Part shown: positions 30,887-42,729 of the stretch, piece after piece
Numbering within the stretch: the first letter of the stretch is position 1
How the letters are laid out: each line of letters begins with the position of its first letter
From: Halichondria panicea
Taxonomy: Eukaryota > Porifera > Demospongiae > Suberitida > Halichondriidae
Assembly (NCBI RefSeq): GCF_963675165.1
Contig: NC_087377.1
Span: 842,501 to 906,500, forward strand
Reading direction: 5' to 3'
Length of the DNA: 64,000 bases
Program-made: the position numbers and the translations under genes
The notes under the pieces: model-generated
Databases searched by the model: none
Seen by the model: only the letters and a program-made list of their open reading frames with translations
Told to the model about the DNA's origin: nothing

Positions 30887-31575
30887 CAGTTAAGGCCTGG
30901 GTCAGGCACCGATAAGATTAATTTTATTCATTGCCTACATTTTATGTAGATCATGTAGATCATGTAGTGTTAATGAGATTCATAATGTTTATTAATGTTA
31001 TTCATTGCACATGACGTCATAAGGTCAATGTATTTGCTTAGCTAGCTGCTAAAACTATTATAGATTATCTTTGGCAACAAATACGGCGGACTTAAACAAG
31101 GTAAGAGTAGCTGTTTAGGCCCTCAAAAGATAGATTATGTTGTTATGATTATGTTTCCTTGATGGGAAGTAAAAATGTCCAAAACTTTCTTAGCTATGCT
31201 AGCTTCTTTAGCCCTGACAGCCACCCTAGAGGTAGGCTATTTTGTGTATCTCAAGAATACAATAACTCCTACTCTTCCCATCAAGGATACTAGTACCTAG
31301 CTATGAGATGTTCATCTAGCCTTGTTTTTGAAGCTTGATCTTGGCATCTTCAACGCCGTATTTGCACTTCTCTTTCTGAAAGTGGCATGACGTCATCATC
31401 ATTTATGGGACTAATTAGCATAATTGAATTAAGCTAATTAGTTTTTTGGAAAAAGAAAACATTGAGCTTCATTTTGGATCATTTTGATGCAGCATACACT
31501 GTATATTGCAAATAATACAGCAGTATGAACATAGTGTAAATTTTGGTGTTAAAATCTGGACCCGGGCCTTAAGTG
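30887..31575. mobile_element. Putative nested element with short inverted ends
   Basis: CAGTTAAGGCCTGGGTC at the left and, reverse-complemented, CACTTAAGGCCCGGGTC at the right are near-identical. I cannot see a convincing target duplication. The interior is non-coding. Confidence 0.45.
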
Positions 31576-31588
31576 CGCAGAGAGGCTA

Positions 31589-32013
31589 CAGTAGACTCTC
31601 GCTATTCCGGCTCTCTGAAGTACGGCCACCTCAATAATCGCTTGGCACGGAATGCTAGCTATATGTTTACTGCACAAAACTCACCATGAAGTACGGCCAC
31701 TCGCTATTCCGTTTACCGGCCAGTGCTGGCTGTCCCAAACAAGGTTTTCAATGTAATTTTATACGTGTATTACGGCCGGATATATGACGTTTTGGGTGTG
31801 GTTTAGCAAATAAATAAAATTGGATTACACTTAAATAGAGAACAGAATGATTCATTATCCTACATTATCCTCGAGACAAGAACCGCAAAAGTAGTCATTA
31901 GATTCGAGGTAAGGTCGTTTTTAAGCCGCGGCTATTTCCTGAGCTGCAGCCACCTCGCTATTCCGGCCAAGCTGCATAGTCCCAAAGGTGACCGGATTAA
32001 CGAGAGTCTACTG
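31589..32013. mobile_element. Tigger/pogo-type MITE, 425 bp
   Basis: The ends CAGTAGACTCTCGCTATTCC and, from the right, CAGTAGACTCTCGTTAATCC are the recognisable terminal repeats of pogo/Tigger elements. TA flanks both sides as expected of Tc1/mariner insertions. It has inner repeats (TACGGCCACTCGCTATTCCG) and is non-autonomous. Confidence 0.8.
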
Positions 32014-32229
32014 TATTACCGCTAAGGGTGTGGAGGTACAGCTGCATGTTGATGTGCGCAAGCGCCAGAAGGCTGGAACTCAGACCACGAAAATAAAATC
32101 CGCGAAATCCTTTGTAGAGGTCCACCCGCGAAAATTTATATCCTCGAAATAATACCTGCTATACGGTACATAGCTTTGAAAAAAAACGTTTGCTACTGCC
32201 TAATGAAAGGCAGTAGGGCTGCTACCTAA

Positions 32230-32494
32230 TGAAAGGCAGTATAGGGCAGGGATGGAGGAGATGCTCAAGTGATACTGGGATATACCCAGAGGAATGCAAG
32301 CAGGTACTAGGTGAGGGATGGAGGAGATACTCAAGTGATACTGGGAGACCCAGAGGAGAGCATAACTGCAAGCAGGTACTAGGTGAGGGGTGGAGGAGAT
32401 GCTCAAGTGATACTGGGAGACCCAGGGGAGAGCATGACTGCAAGCAGGTACTAGGTGAGGGGTGGAGGAGATGCTCAAGTGATACTGGGAGACT
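32230..32494. repeat. 72-bp minisatellite, about four units
   Basis: Units contain GGAGGAGATGCTCAAGTGAT, ACTGGGAGACCCAGGGGAGA and GCAAGCAGGTACTAGGTGAG. The first unit is shorter. Frames through it on both strands are repeat artefacts. Confidence 0.95.
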
Positions 32495-32569
32495 GCCACC
32501 ATCACAATAGGAGAGAGGAAGAGATCTATACACATGCACTGGATACTTTTCAATAATAATTATAATTAT

Positions 32570-33010
32570 TTCCATTTCACTTGTTATAATACATGATGAT
32601 ATCAAAGTGATGAATGAAATGGTTCACAGTCAATAAAGTGATCACGTGCAGTAATACTCAATTTCTTGATTTAGTCTGACAATGACACGATATTAAAATG
32701 AAATTAAGAATAACAAAGTACACAGTAAGTGAAGTGAGCATTCCATGATAGTAATAAACTATCTGCATATGATACTACAATGACAAGGTTAGCTGCCAAG
32801 TTGCTTCATTCTCAGATTCTTTGTGTCCAGTTAATTGTTGCTGACTCATCAACACTTTCACCCGTTTTAAAATTGTACAACAAATCGTAATTACGGTGCG
32901 TATACGAATAAAACATGTGCGTTCAATTCCAGTTGACAAGACATTTTCAGTTTGCGTAAAAACGACAACGTGACATGCCATGCAAACGGTACAGGAACTT
33001 TATTCTGACG
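32570..33010. repeat. Paralogue of the intron sequence at 28240-28640
   Basis: Shared blocks (GTGATGAATGAAATGGTTCAC-like, TTCTCAGATTCTTTGTGTCC, GTACAGGAACTTTATTCTGA) occur in the same order as in 28240-28640, but more diverged than other duplicates here. It could be a remnant of a duplicated upstream copy of the SH3/GTPase gene or a dispersed repeat. Confidence 0.65.
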
Positions 33011-33232
33011 GCTACTGTATGTTATTACTCATGCACGAGGGATGTACTGCTAATACAACTAGAGCACGAGAGCAAGAGTTGTATTAGCAGTACATCACGA
33101 GGGCATCACGTTATAATCAACTTAATGCTGATAGTGCGTAATAGTCTCGCATGCGTCATATACTGGGTTCCTAGTAGCAACCAATGACATTTGAGCATCT
33201 ATGCAGCATAACAGGTTGTCACGAAGCAATAA

Positions 33233-33595
33233 ATTCACAACCGAGGCAGCACTAATTCTCAGGAATTCATACCACAAAATAAGTCAAAAGTGAGAGCAAT
33301 GCTGGAGGTGGGTGGTGCTATAAGGTTACGCTAAAATACCTTACTACCCGACAGCACTGCTATTCACAACAGAGGCAGCACTAACCCTCAGGAATTCATA
33401 CCACAAAATACCACAAATAAGTCAAAAAGTGACAGCACTGCCATCAATAGAGAGGTGGGTGGTGCTATGCTAAAATACCACTACTTACTACTCGACAGCA
33501 CTGCTATTCACAACGGAGGCAGCACTAACTCACAAAACAGGTAAAAGTGAATTCATGCAATGCAATCAATAGGGAGGTGGGTGGTGCTTTAGCTA
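33233..33595. repeat. Three tandem units of about 120-130 bp
   Basis: Each unit contains GAGGCAGCACTAA, an AATTCAT...CACAAAA stretch and GGAGGTGGGTGGTGCT. The first two units are joined by GACAGCACTGCTATTCACAA. Confidence 0.9.
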
Positions 33596-33599
33596 TCCT

Positions 33600-34560
33600 C
33601 GTCCCCACGTCCACTTCACCTCCAAGGAAGAGGGTCTGGTATCAGTATAATGGACTGAAAAGCTGACACTAGCCTCCATCGATGGACTGACCATGCCCAT
33701 CTAACACTAACCTTGGTGACAGTCTACATGTAGGAAAGAGCTGTGAAGAGCAGCTGTAACAAACCTAACCTCTGTCTCAAGCTAGCTAGCTATAAATATA
33801 GCGTATAAAGAGAAGAGGGCTAATATGTACTGGGCAACATCTAAACGAGAGGCTGTATCAAATAAAATTGTTATGGCCTCAATGGAGGTTCAAGTTTGTG
33901 CTCAGGGAATGATGAGTAGGAAATGATCAACTTGCTAAAAGGATTCTAAAAGTTTAAAGTTAAAAACAACAACACGTGGTATAGACAGTACATTTGATGT
34001 AATTGTTGCTGGTGACAGCTCTTTTATCACTCTGGCTACTAAAAATATCTTTGCTCTATTGCAGGGACACTATTGCTATGCAAGAGTCTAAACTGAGACT
34101 AAAGATTCTACTCCAAGTAAGCAAAAAAACTAGCCATAAAACTCGAATATTTGCACTAGTCAAAATCTAATTAAAAAAAAGTGGTTAAGAGCCTAAAAAA
34201 GCATCGAGGCATGATCATAATAAGCACAATAAAATTAATGTATCTATAAACCCTAACTCCATATGGGGGTACAGTAAACCCTTTCAATCACAGGGTCATG
34301 AGTATTATTATATTGTTAACGTGTTTTCAGCATTACACAAAGCGTGTGTGTATAAAGAGAAGAGAGCATGCAACTCACTATGTATACTAGGGAACGTTTA
34401 AAAGTGTGAGGCTGTATCAATTTACACATGAACGGCAGCTCTAAAAAATAGCGACAGTATGAATTCTTTTGACTGAGTCTGAGCAGCACGCCCACTTCTC
34501 TTAATTTAAACGTACCACTGATTGATACTTTTTTTTAACGGCAAGCTGGCGTAACAACGG
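33600..34560. other. Stretch with no recognised gene
   Basis: A+T-rich sequence without a supported exon, domain or clear repeat, apart from short similarity between 33790 and 34350 (GTATAAAGAGAAGAG). Confidence 0.5.
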
Positions 34561-34574
34561 AACAGCAACGTACA

Positions 34575-35256
34575 GTAATAATGAAAGCACAGCGGGTGCT
34601 GATGCCTCGGTGGAGGTGTCAAACAACACAACAAATAAAGCTACTAGCAATAGCTTATACACACATTTATCATTTTTGAAATTTTACTGCAGGCAGAATA
34701 ATTATAGGGAAACTCAAAGAGTGGGTAATGATCGACCATGATTGTTGTTAAAAACGATCGATGCTATATAAAATTATAGTGGCAGCATCAGCAGAGCCTT
34801 GCAGCTCTCTTCTCACTCTTGTAGCTACCAATAGCTAGCGTTCTAGTGCAGAGCTAACTACTAAGTAGAGTAGCAACACTCCATGGACAAGTTTGGCTAC
34901 ATGCTCTTCTGAAAAGGCATTCCAAGTAAGGCATAACTCGAGAACCAAGCATTATTTTTAAAATCCACGAATTAAAATCCAAGTAAACATGACTAGAAGC
35001 CTATAGAAACTCTTACTTCATTGATCCTAGAGCAGCTGTAGCGGTCTACACACACACCCACCCACCCACCCACACCCACCCACACCCACACACACCCACA
35101 CACCCACACACACACACCCACACCCACACCTACACACACCCACACACACACCCAAAAACACACACCCACACACACCCACAAACACACACCCACACACACA
35201 CGCACGCACACACACACACACACACATACCACACCCACACACACACACACACCCCC

Positions 35257-35319
<63 letters not shown>

Positions 35320-35325
35320 GATGTG
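34575..35325. repeat. Dispersed repeat ending in a CA-rich tract, copy 1
   Basis: Starting at about ATGAAAGCACAGCGGGTGCT, this block includes AGCAGAGCCTTGCAGCTCTC and CTCGAGAACCAAGCATTATT and ends in a 280-bp CA/CCCA tract (35047-35318). Copies occur at 35525-35840 (right part only) and 50515-51085. All three place the CA run after GAAACTCTTACTT. Confidence 0.85.
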
Positions 35326-35524
35326 GTTTTTGCTAACAGTTTACACAGCTTGGTGTAGAATGGAATGTGCGTGGGACTTGGATAGCATATCTATTCCACA
35401 TTCTACCACATGTATTATTGGGGTCTACTTTGTCCTACAAAAACAACGAAGGTATCAATGGAACCGGCATAGCTTGCTCTATTGATGTGCAAAATTTGAC
35501 CTTGATACACCATATGAACTCGAA

Positions 35525-35704
35525 TATATGCACTAGCAAACAAGTTTAGCTACGTGCTCTTCTGAAAAGGCATTCCAAGTAAGCACAACTAGGCATAACT
35601 CGAGAACCAAGCGTTATTTTGCAAATTCAAAAATTAAATCCAAGAAAACATGACTAGAAGCCTATAGAAACTCTTACTTGCACACCTAGAGCAGCTGTAG
35701 CGAT

Positions 35705-35791
<87 letters not shown>

Positions 35792-35840
35792 GCTTGTGCA
35801 TGCGCACCGAGGCATAATAATTATGTCATGTAACACATAA
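35525..35840. repeat. Dispersed repeat ending in (CA)n, copy 2
   Basis: CTTCTGAAAAGGCATTCCAA through GAAACTCTTACTTGC matches 34905-35030 and 50820-50960. The (CA)n run spans about 35706-35790 and is followed by TGCATGCGCACCGAGGC, also seen after the 51-kb copy. Confidence 0.85.
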
Positions 35841-36149
35841 AGTACATTATAATATATTGCAATAGTGATTCAGAAAACTCTCTGATCTACATAACAGTAG
35901 ACACACCCACACAAGTGCTAGTGATGTATTTATAGGCCAAGTAGTAGAATGGAATGTGCGTGGGAGCTACTAACATTCCAGGTATTATTGGGGTCTACAA
36001 AACGTGTAATTTTACCACAACCAATTGTCCTACAAAAACAATGAAGGTATCAATGGAACCGGCATGGCTTGCTCTATTGGTGTGCCAAGTTTAAACTTGC
36101 TATACTAATATTTGTGGAAATTAGGTATGGGATTTCTAGTGACACATAC

Positions 36150-37687
36150 CTGATTCAGGAGTGGAGGGTTTTTGAGACTTCAGATAGTCAGCAACTTTAG
36201 TCTGACCATTCCGTACTGCCAGGTCAAGAGGAGTCCTGCCATCATCACTAGTCACATCTAGACAGGTGAGGGACAGAGATCTTGTAGTAGTACTGACAGC
36301 ATTGATGCAGGATGACTACATTATTTTATTATCATGTACCAACAGTGTATTGTATCACAGTTGCCATGACGATACAACGGCAGGTACACTGATTGTTTCA
36401 TTACATGCACATTGAACCACATTAATATATTCACGGGTTGTCTATCAGAGGATCTAATGAAACAGTACCCACTACGGAAATCACTCACCAACATCACACT
36501 TTAGTTCCTCAACTAGGTATTTCACTAGTTGTATATGTCCTTCCCTACAAGCCTCGTGCAGTGGTGTTAGGCCCCGCCTGTCCCTCACATCTGTGTGTGG
36601 TGACACCTCAATATACTCAATAATTAAGTGAGATATGTTATTATAGACTATAGACTCAAAATTGCGGAAAAATAAAACAAGCCTATACAAATAGAAATAG
36701 TTGGTCTTATTAATATTGGTATGCAAAGTTTGAACGTGATACACGACTGTGTGCGGAAGTTAGGTATGGGATTTCTAGTGACGAGTTTAACTTCAGCCAT
36801 GTACATAAGTGTATAGTGGTCAAGATGGAACAAACATGTCATTGTACCACAACCACTTGTCGTACAGAGAAAGTAAAGGTAGCAGAGGAAAGGGCATGCC
36901 TTGTTCTATTGGTGCACCAAATTCGAGCTTGATACACCACTGTTTGTGGAAATTAGGTATGGGATTTCTAAAGCGCATACAGAAATGCCTGAGTCCTGTT
37001 ACTATTATCCCTCACATCTGTTGTGGAACAAAGTTCAACTATCACATATATTTTTAACAGATATTACTATGGCAACCGTATAGCAAATGTTTATGTATTT
37101 CAAACAAGTGTACGTACATTGCAAATAATTATTCGAAATTTAAATGTAACACTATTAAACTTTCCGCTGTATGCATGGTATGAAAACTTCACATACACAA
37201 CGACTACTTACCAGTGCTACGACTATTACATCGCAAATAATTACTATACTACGCGAAATTACTGACACAATTGATATTGCTACACAGTACATGTATATAA
37301 TTCAGATACCATAATGATATGGAGAAACAATTACAATACACAAATAATTATAATGACTACTTACCAGTGCTACACCCGACCTCCTTCAAGTACTGCACCA
37401 TCTCTTTATGACCTCGCATGCATGCATGGTGAAGTGGAGTACTGTTGTTCGTCCTATCACCTTTATCAGTACGAGCTCCATGAGTAACAAGTGTCTTCAC
37501 AATCTCAAGGTAGCCCCTCCAGCAAGCCCAGTGTAATGGAGGAATACCCTCCCAATCATCCGCCCACTCGTTACTCCAGTAGAGCTGGTGGTTGGGGTCT
37601 GCTCCCTGTCCCAACAGGGACCTAACTTTGGTGACGTCATCCTTCTTTACAGCCCAATATAAGTCCATGGCTAGCTTCTTTTGAGCG
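36150..37687 (-). CDS. Ankyrin-repeat protein gene, copy 2 (three exons)
   Basis: Exons 37375-37687, 36489-36590 and 36150-36257 join in frame (phase 1 each). They encode an N-terminal helix (AQKKLAMDLYWAVKKDDVTK), then repeats with PLHWACWRGYLEIVKTLV, TPLHHACMRGHKEMVQYLK, TPLHEACREGHIQLVKYLV and TPLDLAVRNGQTKVADYLK, ending SQKPSTPESG at another donor (CAG/GTATGTG). So the gene continues left of 36150, where I find only repeats. The N-terminal side also starts at an acceptor (TTTTGTACAG), so a 5' exon is missing. Compared with copy 1 the first repeat has an in-frame insertion (ADDWEGI for AGKR), and residues such as CMRG versus CGGG differ. The frame is intact. Confidence 0.75.
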
Positions 37688-38320
37688 CTGTACAAAATAG
37701 ATGGTTGGGGGGTCAGTCATACAGAGAATTACTTGATATGTGTATATAGTTTATACAAGTGACACCATGCACATATCCAGCTGTCACTTTGCTGTACAGT
37801 GTTCCACCTCTGATCATAGCCTGCTCTGACTCTACTAATGGAATGAGCCTCCCTCCATGCAATCACAAGGTGCTACCATGAGTAGTAATTATAGTCTACA
37901 TGTTCACTCACTCTGAATCTTGTTCAGTAGCCATTCGGAAGCTTTGTTCAAACTCTGTCAAATTCACCCCTTATTTCTCGAACACACAAGTATTGCTCAA
38001 CCCGGTACCCTCTGGCTCTGTCACTAATTTCGCCCCTTTCCTATAAACATAATCATTGCTCAGATCCTCCCCTTTTTCAGAGGTGTCACATTCCGGCCTC
38101 CCCTTTCTCAGTAAACAAAGCAAAGTTAATTAAGCACTGCACAAATCCATTTATTTTTGACCTTCTTTCAACAAGATATTACAATTGCATATGAAGTAAA
38201 AGCACTGAACATAAAAATCCATTTATAATAATTATATGCAAACAGTCAATAGTCGAGTCATGTGATCCTACTACACACAAAACAACACTTATAAACACAC
38301 AGAAAAATAAATATTAAAAT

Positions 38321-38512
38321 TCAGCTAAAAGGAACTGCTCCAAATTGATCTACATTTGTCATTGTCTTCGTAACCTTTGAACCCTCTCCAAAGGGAGGTG
38401 CTCCAAACAAATCTCGTTTTGTATTGTCAGCAGTATTATGAGTGGGCGGGGTAGAGGAACGTCCGTCAAATGAAGTGCTACAAAAGTCATCCGTAGGAAA
38501 TGAACTGCCAGT
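38321..38512 (-). CDS. Putative kinase tail exon, right copy
   Basis: It has the same acceptor and stop as 2254-2445. It reads FPTDDFCSTSFDGRSS, TKRDLFGAPPFGEGSK and VDQFGAVPFS before TGA. Both Phe-Gly-Ala-x-Pro-Phe motifs are intact, as in AAK1/BMP2K tails. The kinase exons upstream (39062-39397) are frame-shifted, so whether this exon is still used is doubtful. Confidence 0.45.
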   Translation of the reverse strand, partial: TGSSFPTDDFCSTSFDGRSSTPPTHNTADNTKRDLFGAPPFGEGSKVTKTMTNVDQFGAVPFS

Positions 38513-38626
38513 CTGTGAGGTGTGTGTGGGTGTGTGTGTGTGAGGGGGGCAGGTATGTCTAGGTGTGTGAGGGGTGGGAGGTTCAATAAGCAGTATATAG
38601 AGTGGAGCATGTCTATTATGGTCACC

Positions 38627-39003
38627 CTCTATAATACAGCCAAGTTAATGGGTCCCAAAGTCTCCATAGCATGTGTTTGGACCTGTGTTAGCAGACCACC
38701 CTCTATAATACAGCCAAGTTAATGGGTCCCAAAGTCTCCATAGCATGTGTTTGGACCTGTGTTAGCAGACCACCCTCTATAATACAGCCAGGTTAATGGG
38801 TCCCAAAGTCTCCATAGCATGTGTTTGGACCAGGCCACCCTCTATAATACAGCCAGGTTAATGGGCTCCAAAGTCTCCATAGCATGTGTTTGGACCTGTG
38901 TTAGCAGGCCACCCTCTATAATACAGCCAGGTTAATGGGCCCCAAAGTCTCCATAGCATGTGTTTGGACCTGTGTTAGCAGGCCACCCTCTATAATACAG
39001 CCA
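38627..39003. repeat. 74-bp minisatellite, right copy (about five units)
   Basis: Same unit as at 3500-4480, including one shortened unit at about 38830. Confidence 0.95.
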
Positions 39004-39061
39004 CTGTTGGTCTACCCACCACTATACATACACAGGGTAATACTAATAGTAAGGTACTCAC

Positions 39062-39397
39062 AAAGACATTAGTGACATGGTTGGTGGTTCCTGTGATCCT
39101 GGACACCACCTCACACACTTGCCAGATACTGGGACGCAGCTCAGGGTCAGAGGTCAACAGATACGCTACAAAGAGGGGGAGAATCATTAGAGCAATACAC
39201 TTAGGACTTAAGGCTGGTGTGTGTGTGTGTGTGTGTAAGGGGGTGGGGTGTGGGTGTGTGTACATGTACCTCTCAAGTTGTGCATGCAGGTCTTGTGTGT
39301 AGGGGGAGTCTTCAGGAATGCTGTACTGAGCCCTGACTATGGCTAGAGGGTTGTCACCAAATGGAGTATCCATGAAGCACAGCTTGAACAGTAGTGC
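39062..39397 (-). pseudogene. AAK1/BIKE-like kinase C-lobe exons, copy 3 (broken differently)
   Basis: Exon 39270-39397 reads ALLFKLCFMDTPFGDNPLAI, VRAQYSIPEDSPYTQDLH, then loses phase. Exon 39062-39165 reads YLLTSDPELRPSIWQVCEVV. Compared with copies 1 and 2 it lacks their 11-bp duplication but has a 9-bp in-frame deletion (ALGVLLF to ALLF). A 4-bp insertion (TGCA) within the DLH codons puts the donor out of phase with the next exon. The NAK signature (PFG, IP-x2-SPY, DLH, DP-x2-RP) is clear. Confidence 0.75.
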
Positions 39398-39499
39398 CTA
39401 TGTGTGGGCGGGTGTGTGTTGTGTAAGAGTGTGATGATAATATGGGTACCATTACATTCGTCTCATTGAGAGCTTTCAAATGAGTATTACTAGCAAACG

Positions 39500-40382
39500 T
39501 GTTTCACACATAAAGAGGAAATTTCGCCCCTTTCCTTGTTTCTCAGTAAACATAATCATTGCACAGATCCTCCCCCTTTTCAGAGAGGTGTCACATTCCA
39601 CCCCTTTCACAGTAAACAAAGCAATTTGGTAGAATGTCATTGAAAGGTCATGATTAGTGAAAGGTCACCTCCAATAGTACTGCCACATGTCCATACATGG
39701 ATAAATAATTACACCATACTGTAGTGTAAAATACCACCACAAATGAAATCTCTGAGCCCATGCCAGCTATGGTTGCTCAATATTGACCTCCCTCCACCAA
39801 TAAGGTCTAACACATGGGCAAGCGAACAAAACAATGAACCTCGTGATTATTATCAGTAGCCTACAACAGGTGCCGTCTCTACAAAGCATCTCCCCTCACC
39901 TCCATCCTTTCATGCATTCATCCATTCTTATCCTATAGCACAGCCACTGGACTGGCACATGCTGGCAGCAGATCACATTCACGCTGAGTAGGTAATGGCA
40001 TATGCTAGGCCTCATCATAGATAGTGGTATGGCCTCATCAACCTCATCTTCAGTGCGGCCTGAGATCGAGGCTAAAAGATCCCCTTTCTCCCACGTTTGT
40101 GACTTGTTGCAGTTCACCCACGTAGCATGTCGTGCACAGAGTCATGGAGTATGTTCTCAATCTGAATCAAAATCAGTGGAAATAATTATAATCAGTGAGC
40201 TTAAATGCTTGGTAATATTGAATAACCGTGATTTCAATGGATTGTACAGGCCTTGAAATACAAAAATACGCTCGCAAAAATAGCATTAATCATCATTTAT
40301 TTCTAGCTCTACGGTATCATCAACTATTGGATAGAGCTATTGGATGATACTTTATACTCTAAAATGAGTATAATAAATTATG
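39500..40382. other. Non-coding continuation of the duplicated block
   Basis: This is the counterpart of 5160-6044 with several small deletions. It contains the 'TTCGCCCC...' dispersed repeat and the GDLLASISGRTEDEVDEAI frame (39990-40100, minus). I cannot assign a gene. Confidence 0.5.
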
Positions 40383-40803
40383 TAACTAGTGAAGGGAGGG
40401 GGGCAACACATTGAGAGGCATTATCACCTAATCATGATTATACAGTATAGGTAGTTGTCACCTGAGCTGAAACGGTACTAGACACTGGACTGAGTGACAT
40501 CAGAGTTACACAATTCGTTGAGGTGTCCCTGTACCTGGGGGATAGCAAACACAGGGGTCAAAGTGCACAGAATTGCAGGAGAGTTTGTAGCCATTTCAGC
40601 TTGTTGAGATTCAGTAGCAGTAAGCTGTGCAAATTAATGATAGGCTTTTCAAAGAATTGCATGAAGTTCTACTGAAAATTAATAAGTCATCAATTATTAT
40701 TGTCTAGTAATATTAAAGGTAGCGCTCACCTTTCCCCTGAGTCAGAGTGTTGGTCCATTGTGTCCAGTGCACCGTGCTAGCTAGTAGGACCACTCCAATG
40801 GAA
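40383..40803 (-). CDS. Putative small Ser/Thr-rich exons, copy 2 of 3
   Basis: Right-hand copy of 11040-11405. The second exon reads RYRDTSTNCVTLM, then SPVSSTVSAQVTTTYTV and stop, with a 12-bp in-frame deletion relative to copy 1. Acceptor and donor are kept. The product is not recognised. Confidence 0.25.
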
Positions 40804-41164
40804 GAGTATTAGAATGAAGAACATGGCCAGTGGGTAAAGGATCGTCAAACCATTAGACAAGATAATTATGTTTCATTTTGTACATTTTAAATCCTTTACC
40901 AGACACGCTCACACACAAGATAGAGACGGCTGGGGAGGAAAAGCGTTTACTTGTCCTTCCCTCTATGAGCTTCCACAAGGCTTTATATCGGGTGAATACT
41001 CCTCCAAGAGAACAGCAGCAATGGATCACGAGGCAAAGAGCATTGCAGTGAGTACAAGTGAGTGGCTAGTCATGATCAAAAGTGGACCACCTAGTATAGT
41101 GTATAGGCTGCTTTAGATGACTGGCATTCAATATCTGCTAATAGATATCATTACTAGTGATCAA

Positions 41165-41376
41165 ACTATACAACCTCTGTGACAAATGCATCCATTGCTA
41201 CACATTTGTTGACCCGTTACTTCATTGCGTACAGTGATGGAGAGCACGAGAGGGGCGGAGTCAGTGACAAGTTGCTATGACAACATATGATGGAGGAGTT
41301 ACAAGGTGACACTGTGGAGTTTGTGTACAACCCATTGGACGTCTTACACTGCAGATAAAGGAATACAATTAAGAAA
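41165..41376 (+). CDS. Repeated exon-like segment of unknown gene (pairs with 53710-53900)
   Basis: The plus strand reads SVTNASIATHLLTRYFIAYS, then ends at TGA after DKLL. A second frame has EELQGDTVEFVYNPLDVLH. The 53.7-kb copy is almost identical. Downstream is the GTACTGCCGCGTGCAGAG block that also follows the EGQLFTLLD exon, so the two may belong to one repeated gene. Stops in both copies suggest it is dead. Confidence 0.25.
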
Positions 41377-41626
41377 TAGTGAGTACTGCCGCGTGCAGAG
41401 TGTGACTCTTTCCTCCACCAGAACTGAGATCTGAGCATGTCATGTGATAGGCCTTGTCTAGAGCTACAGAATGCATCTTTTAGTTTTGATATTGATTGCT
41501 TTTTAGTGAAGTTATGACCTCCTGAAAGTTGCTTAAATTATACATTTTATGGGGAAAGTGTTGTGTTGCTTATGGTGGAATTATCTACTAGTGAGTGAGT
41601 GGTCTGATTGTTCTCTCACTTGTTAG

Positions 41627-41970
41627 ATTCGTGAGGGTCAGTTGTTCACTCTGTTGGATGCTGATGACGATCCAGCCATTGGACGTCAGATAAAAATACA
41701 GTCGACCTAAGGAACAGTGAGTACTGCCGCGTGCAGAGTGTGACTCTTTCCCTTACCAAACGTTTTGTAGTTTGTGCTTTTTGCGCTGTACTCCCCCTTG
41801 CATGATTAAAAATGTTTAAGATAATAATTGTTATGGTGGAATTATCTACTAGTGATTGAGTGGTCTGATTGTTCTCTCACTTGTTAGATTCTTGAGGGTC
41901 AGTTGTTCACTCTGTTGGATGCTGATGATGATCGACCCATTGGACGTCAATACAATCGACCTAAGGAACA
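41627..41970 (+). CDS. EGQLFTLLD exon, copies 2 and 3 in tandem
   Basis: 41627-41710 reads IREGQLFTLLDADDDPAIG, then RQIKIQST and stop. A second copy from 41888 reads ILEGQLFTLLDADDDRPIG, but a deletion replaces RQIKIQST, so the frame runs off. The two are about 260 bp apart and each is followed by a remnant of the satellite module. Confidence 0.35.
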
Positions 41971-42007
41971 GTGAGTTCTGCTGCGTGCAGAGTGTGACTC
42001 TTTCCGT

Positions 42008-42164
42008 TAGCAATAGTTTTACGTTCCCGTGAGTGGGTTTAATTCACTAGCAATAGTTTTGCGTTCCCGTGAGTGGGTTCAATTCACTAGCAATAGTTTT
42101 AAGATCCCATGAGTGGGTTCAATTCACTAGCAATAGTTTTACGTTCCCATGAGTGGGTTCAATA
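42008..42164. repeat. 40-bp satellite, array 3 (four units)
   Basis: Four units, including the AAGATCCCATGAG variant also seen at 13820. It ends at the same GGGTTCAATAATTCACAACAG junction as array 1. Confidence 0.97.
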
Positions 42165-42729
42165 ATTCACAACAGCTGCATTGTACCTCACTCCTTGTTT
42201 TGTGTTTTTTATGCGAGTGCGCTGAATGCGCCAGGGAAAGCTTAGGTTTTCTGAATGCTTAGAAACAGACCTTTCAAATGGTACCATCAAAGTTCATGAA
42301 AGATAACATTATTTGCCAATTTAGCCCCCATGGTCCGAGGTCAAAAAATAACAAATTAAAGGCCCGGATGAAATATTGGATTGAAACACGTCATTTGAAA
42401 TGTATTTTTCTAAGCTTTCGAAATAATTATATAAAATTGTTGCCATTGAATCAACTGTTATGGCTGTTGTAAGACCCCCACCCCTCGTGAATCTTTCAGC
42501 TGTTGAAAGACACCCCCCTTCCGTTTAATTCGTGAATCTTTCAGCTGCCATAACTTAAATTCTGTGGATCGAAAGTCAAACATTTTTTGAATGCTTAGAA
42601 ACACCTTTCAAATGGTATACGATAGTTGGATGTTTTTTATGCGTTGTACTCCCCCCTTGTGTGACAGTGTTTTTAGTGGAATAGTTATTGTTTTTTATGT
42701 GCTGTACTCCCCCCTTGTGTTGTATATTT
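42165..42729. repeat. Spacer module, copy 2
   Basis: Matches 14084-14424 with indels, then extra partial repeats of ACCCCC...CGTGAATCTTTCAGCTG. It includes two short remnants of the TGTACTCCCCCCTTG minisatellite at 42645 and 42700. Confidence 0.8.

Larger units (their letters stand above)
30569..32170. mobile_element. 1.6-kb inverted-repeat element with nested insertions
   Basis: The left end TACTGTATAGCGGGTA and right end (reverse complement) TACCGTATAGCAGGTA continue into TATTTCGAGGGTATAAAT and TATTTCGAGGATATAAAT. The interior contains a Tigger/pogo-type MITE (31589-32013) and another inverted-repeat pair (30887 and 31575). No transposase frame is visible. It lies immediately upstream of the first visible SH3 exon. 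Confidence 0.7.
36455..40803. repeat. Segmental duplication, right copy
   Basis: It matches 1-2450 (36455-38615), the minisatellite and kinase block 3640-6044 / 8635-10967 (38627-40382) and the flank 10968-11405 (40383-40803) in unbroken order. It therefore looks like the ancestral arrangement without the A/A' tandem duplication and without the insertion at 11417. Confidence 0.9.

Noticed and set aside
32200-32605. Repetitive proteins on both strands
   Set aside because: Artefacts of the 72-bp minisatellite, whose unit length is a multiple of three.
34993-35315. Cys/Val-rich proteins on the minus strand (also at 35654-35836, 49363-49546 and 50767-51042)
   Set aside because: Translations of (CA)n/(TG)n tracts.
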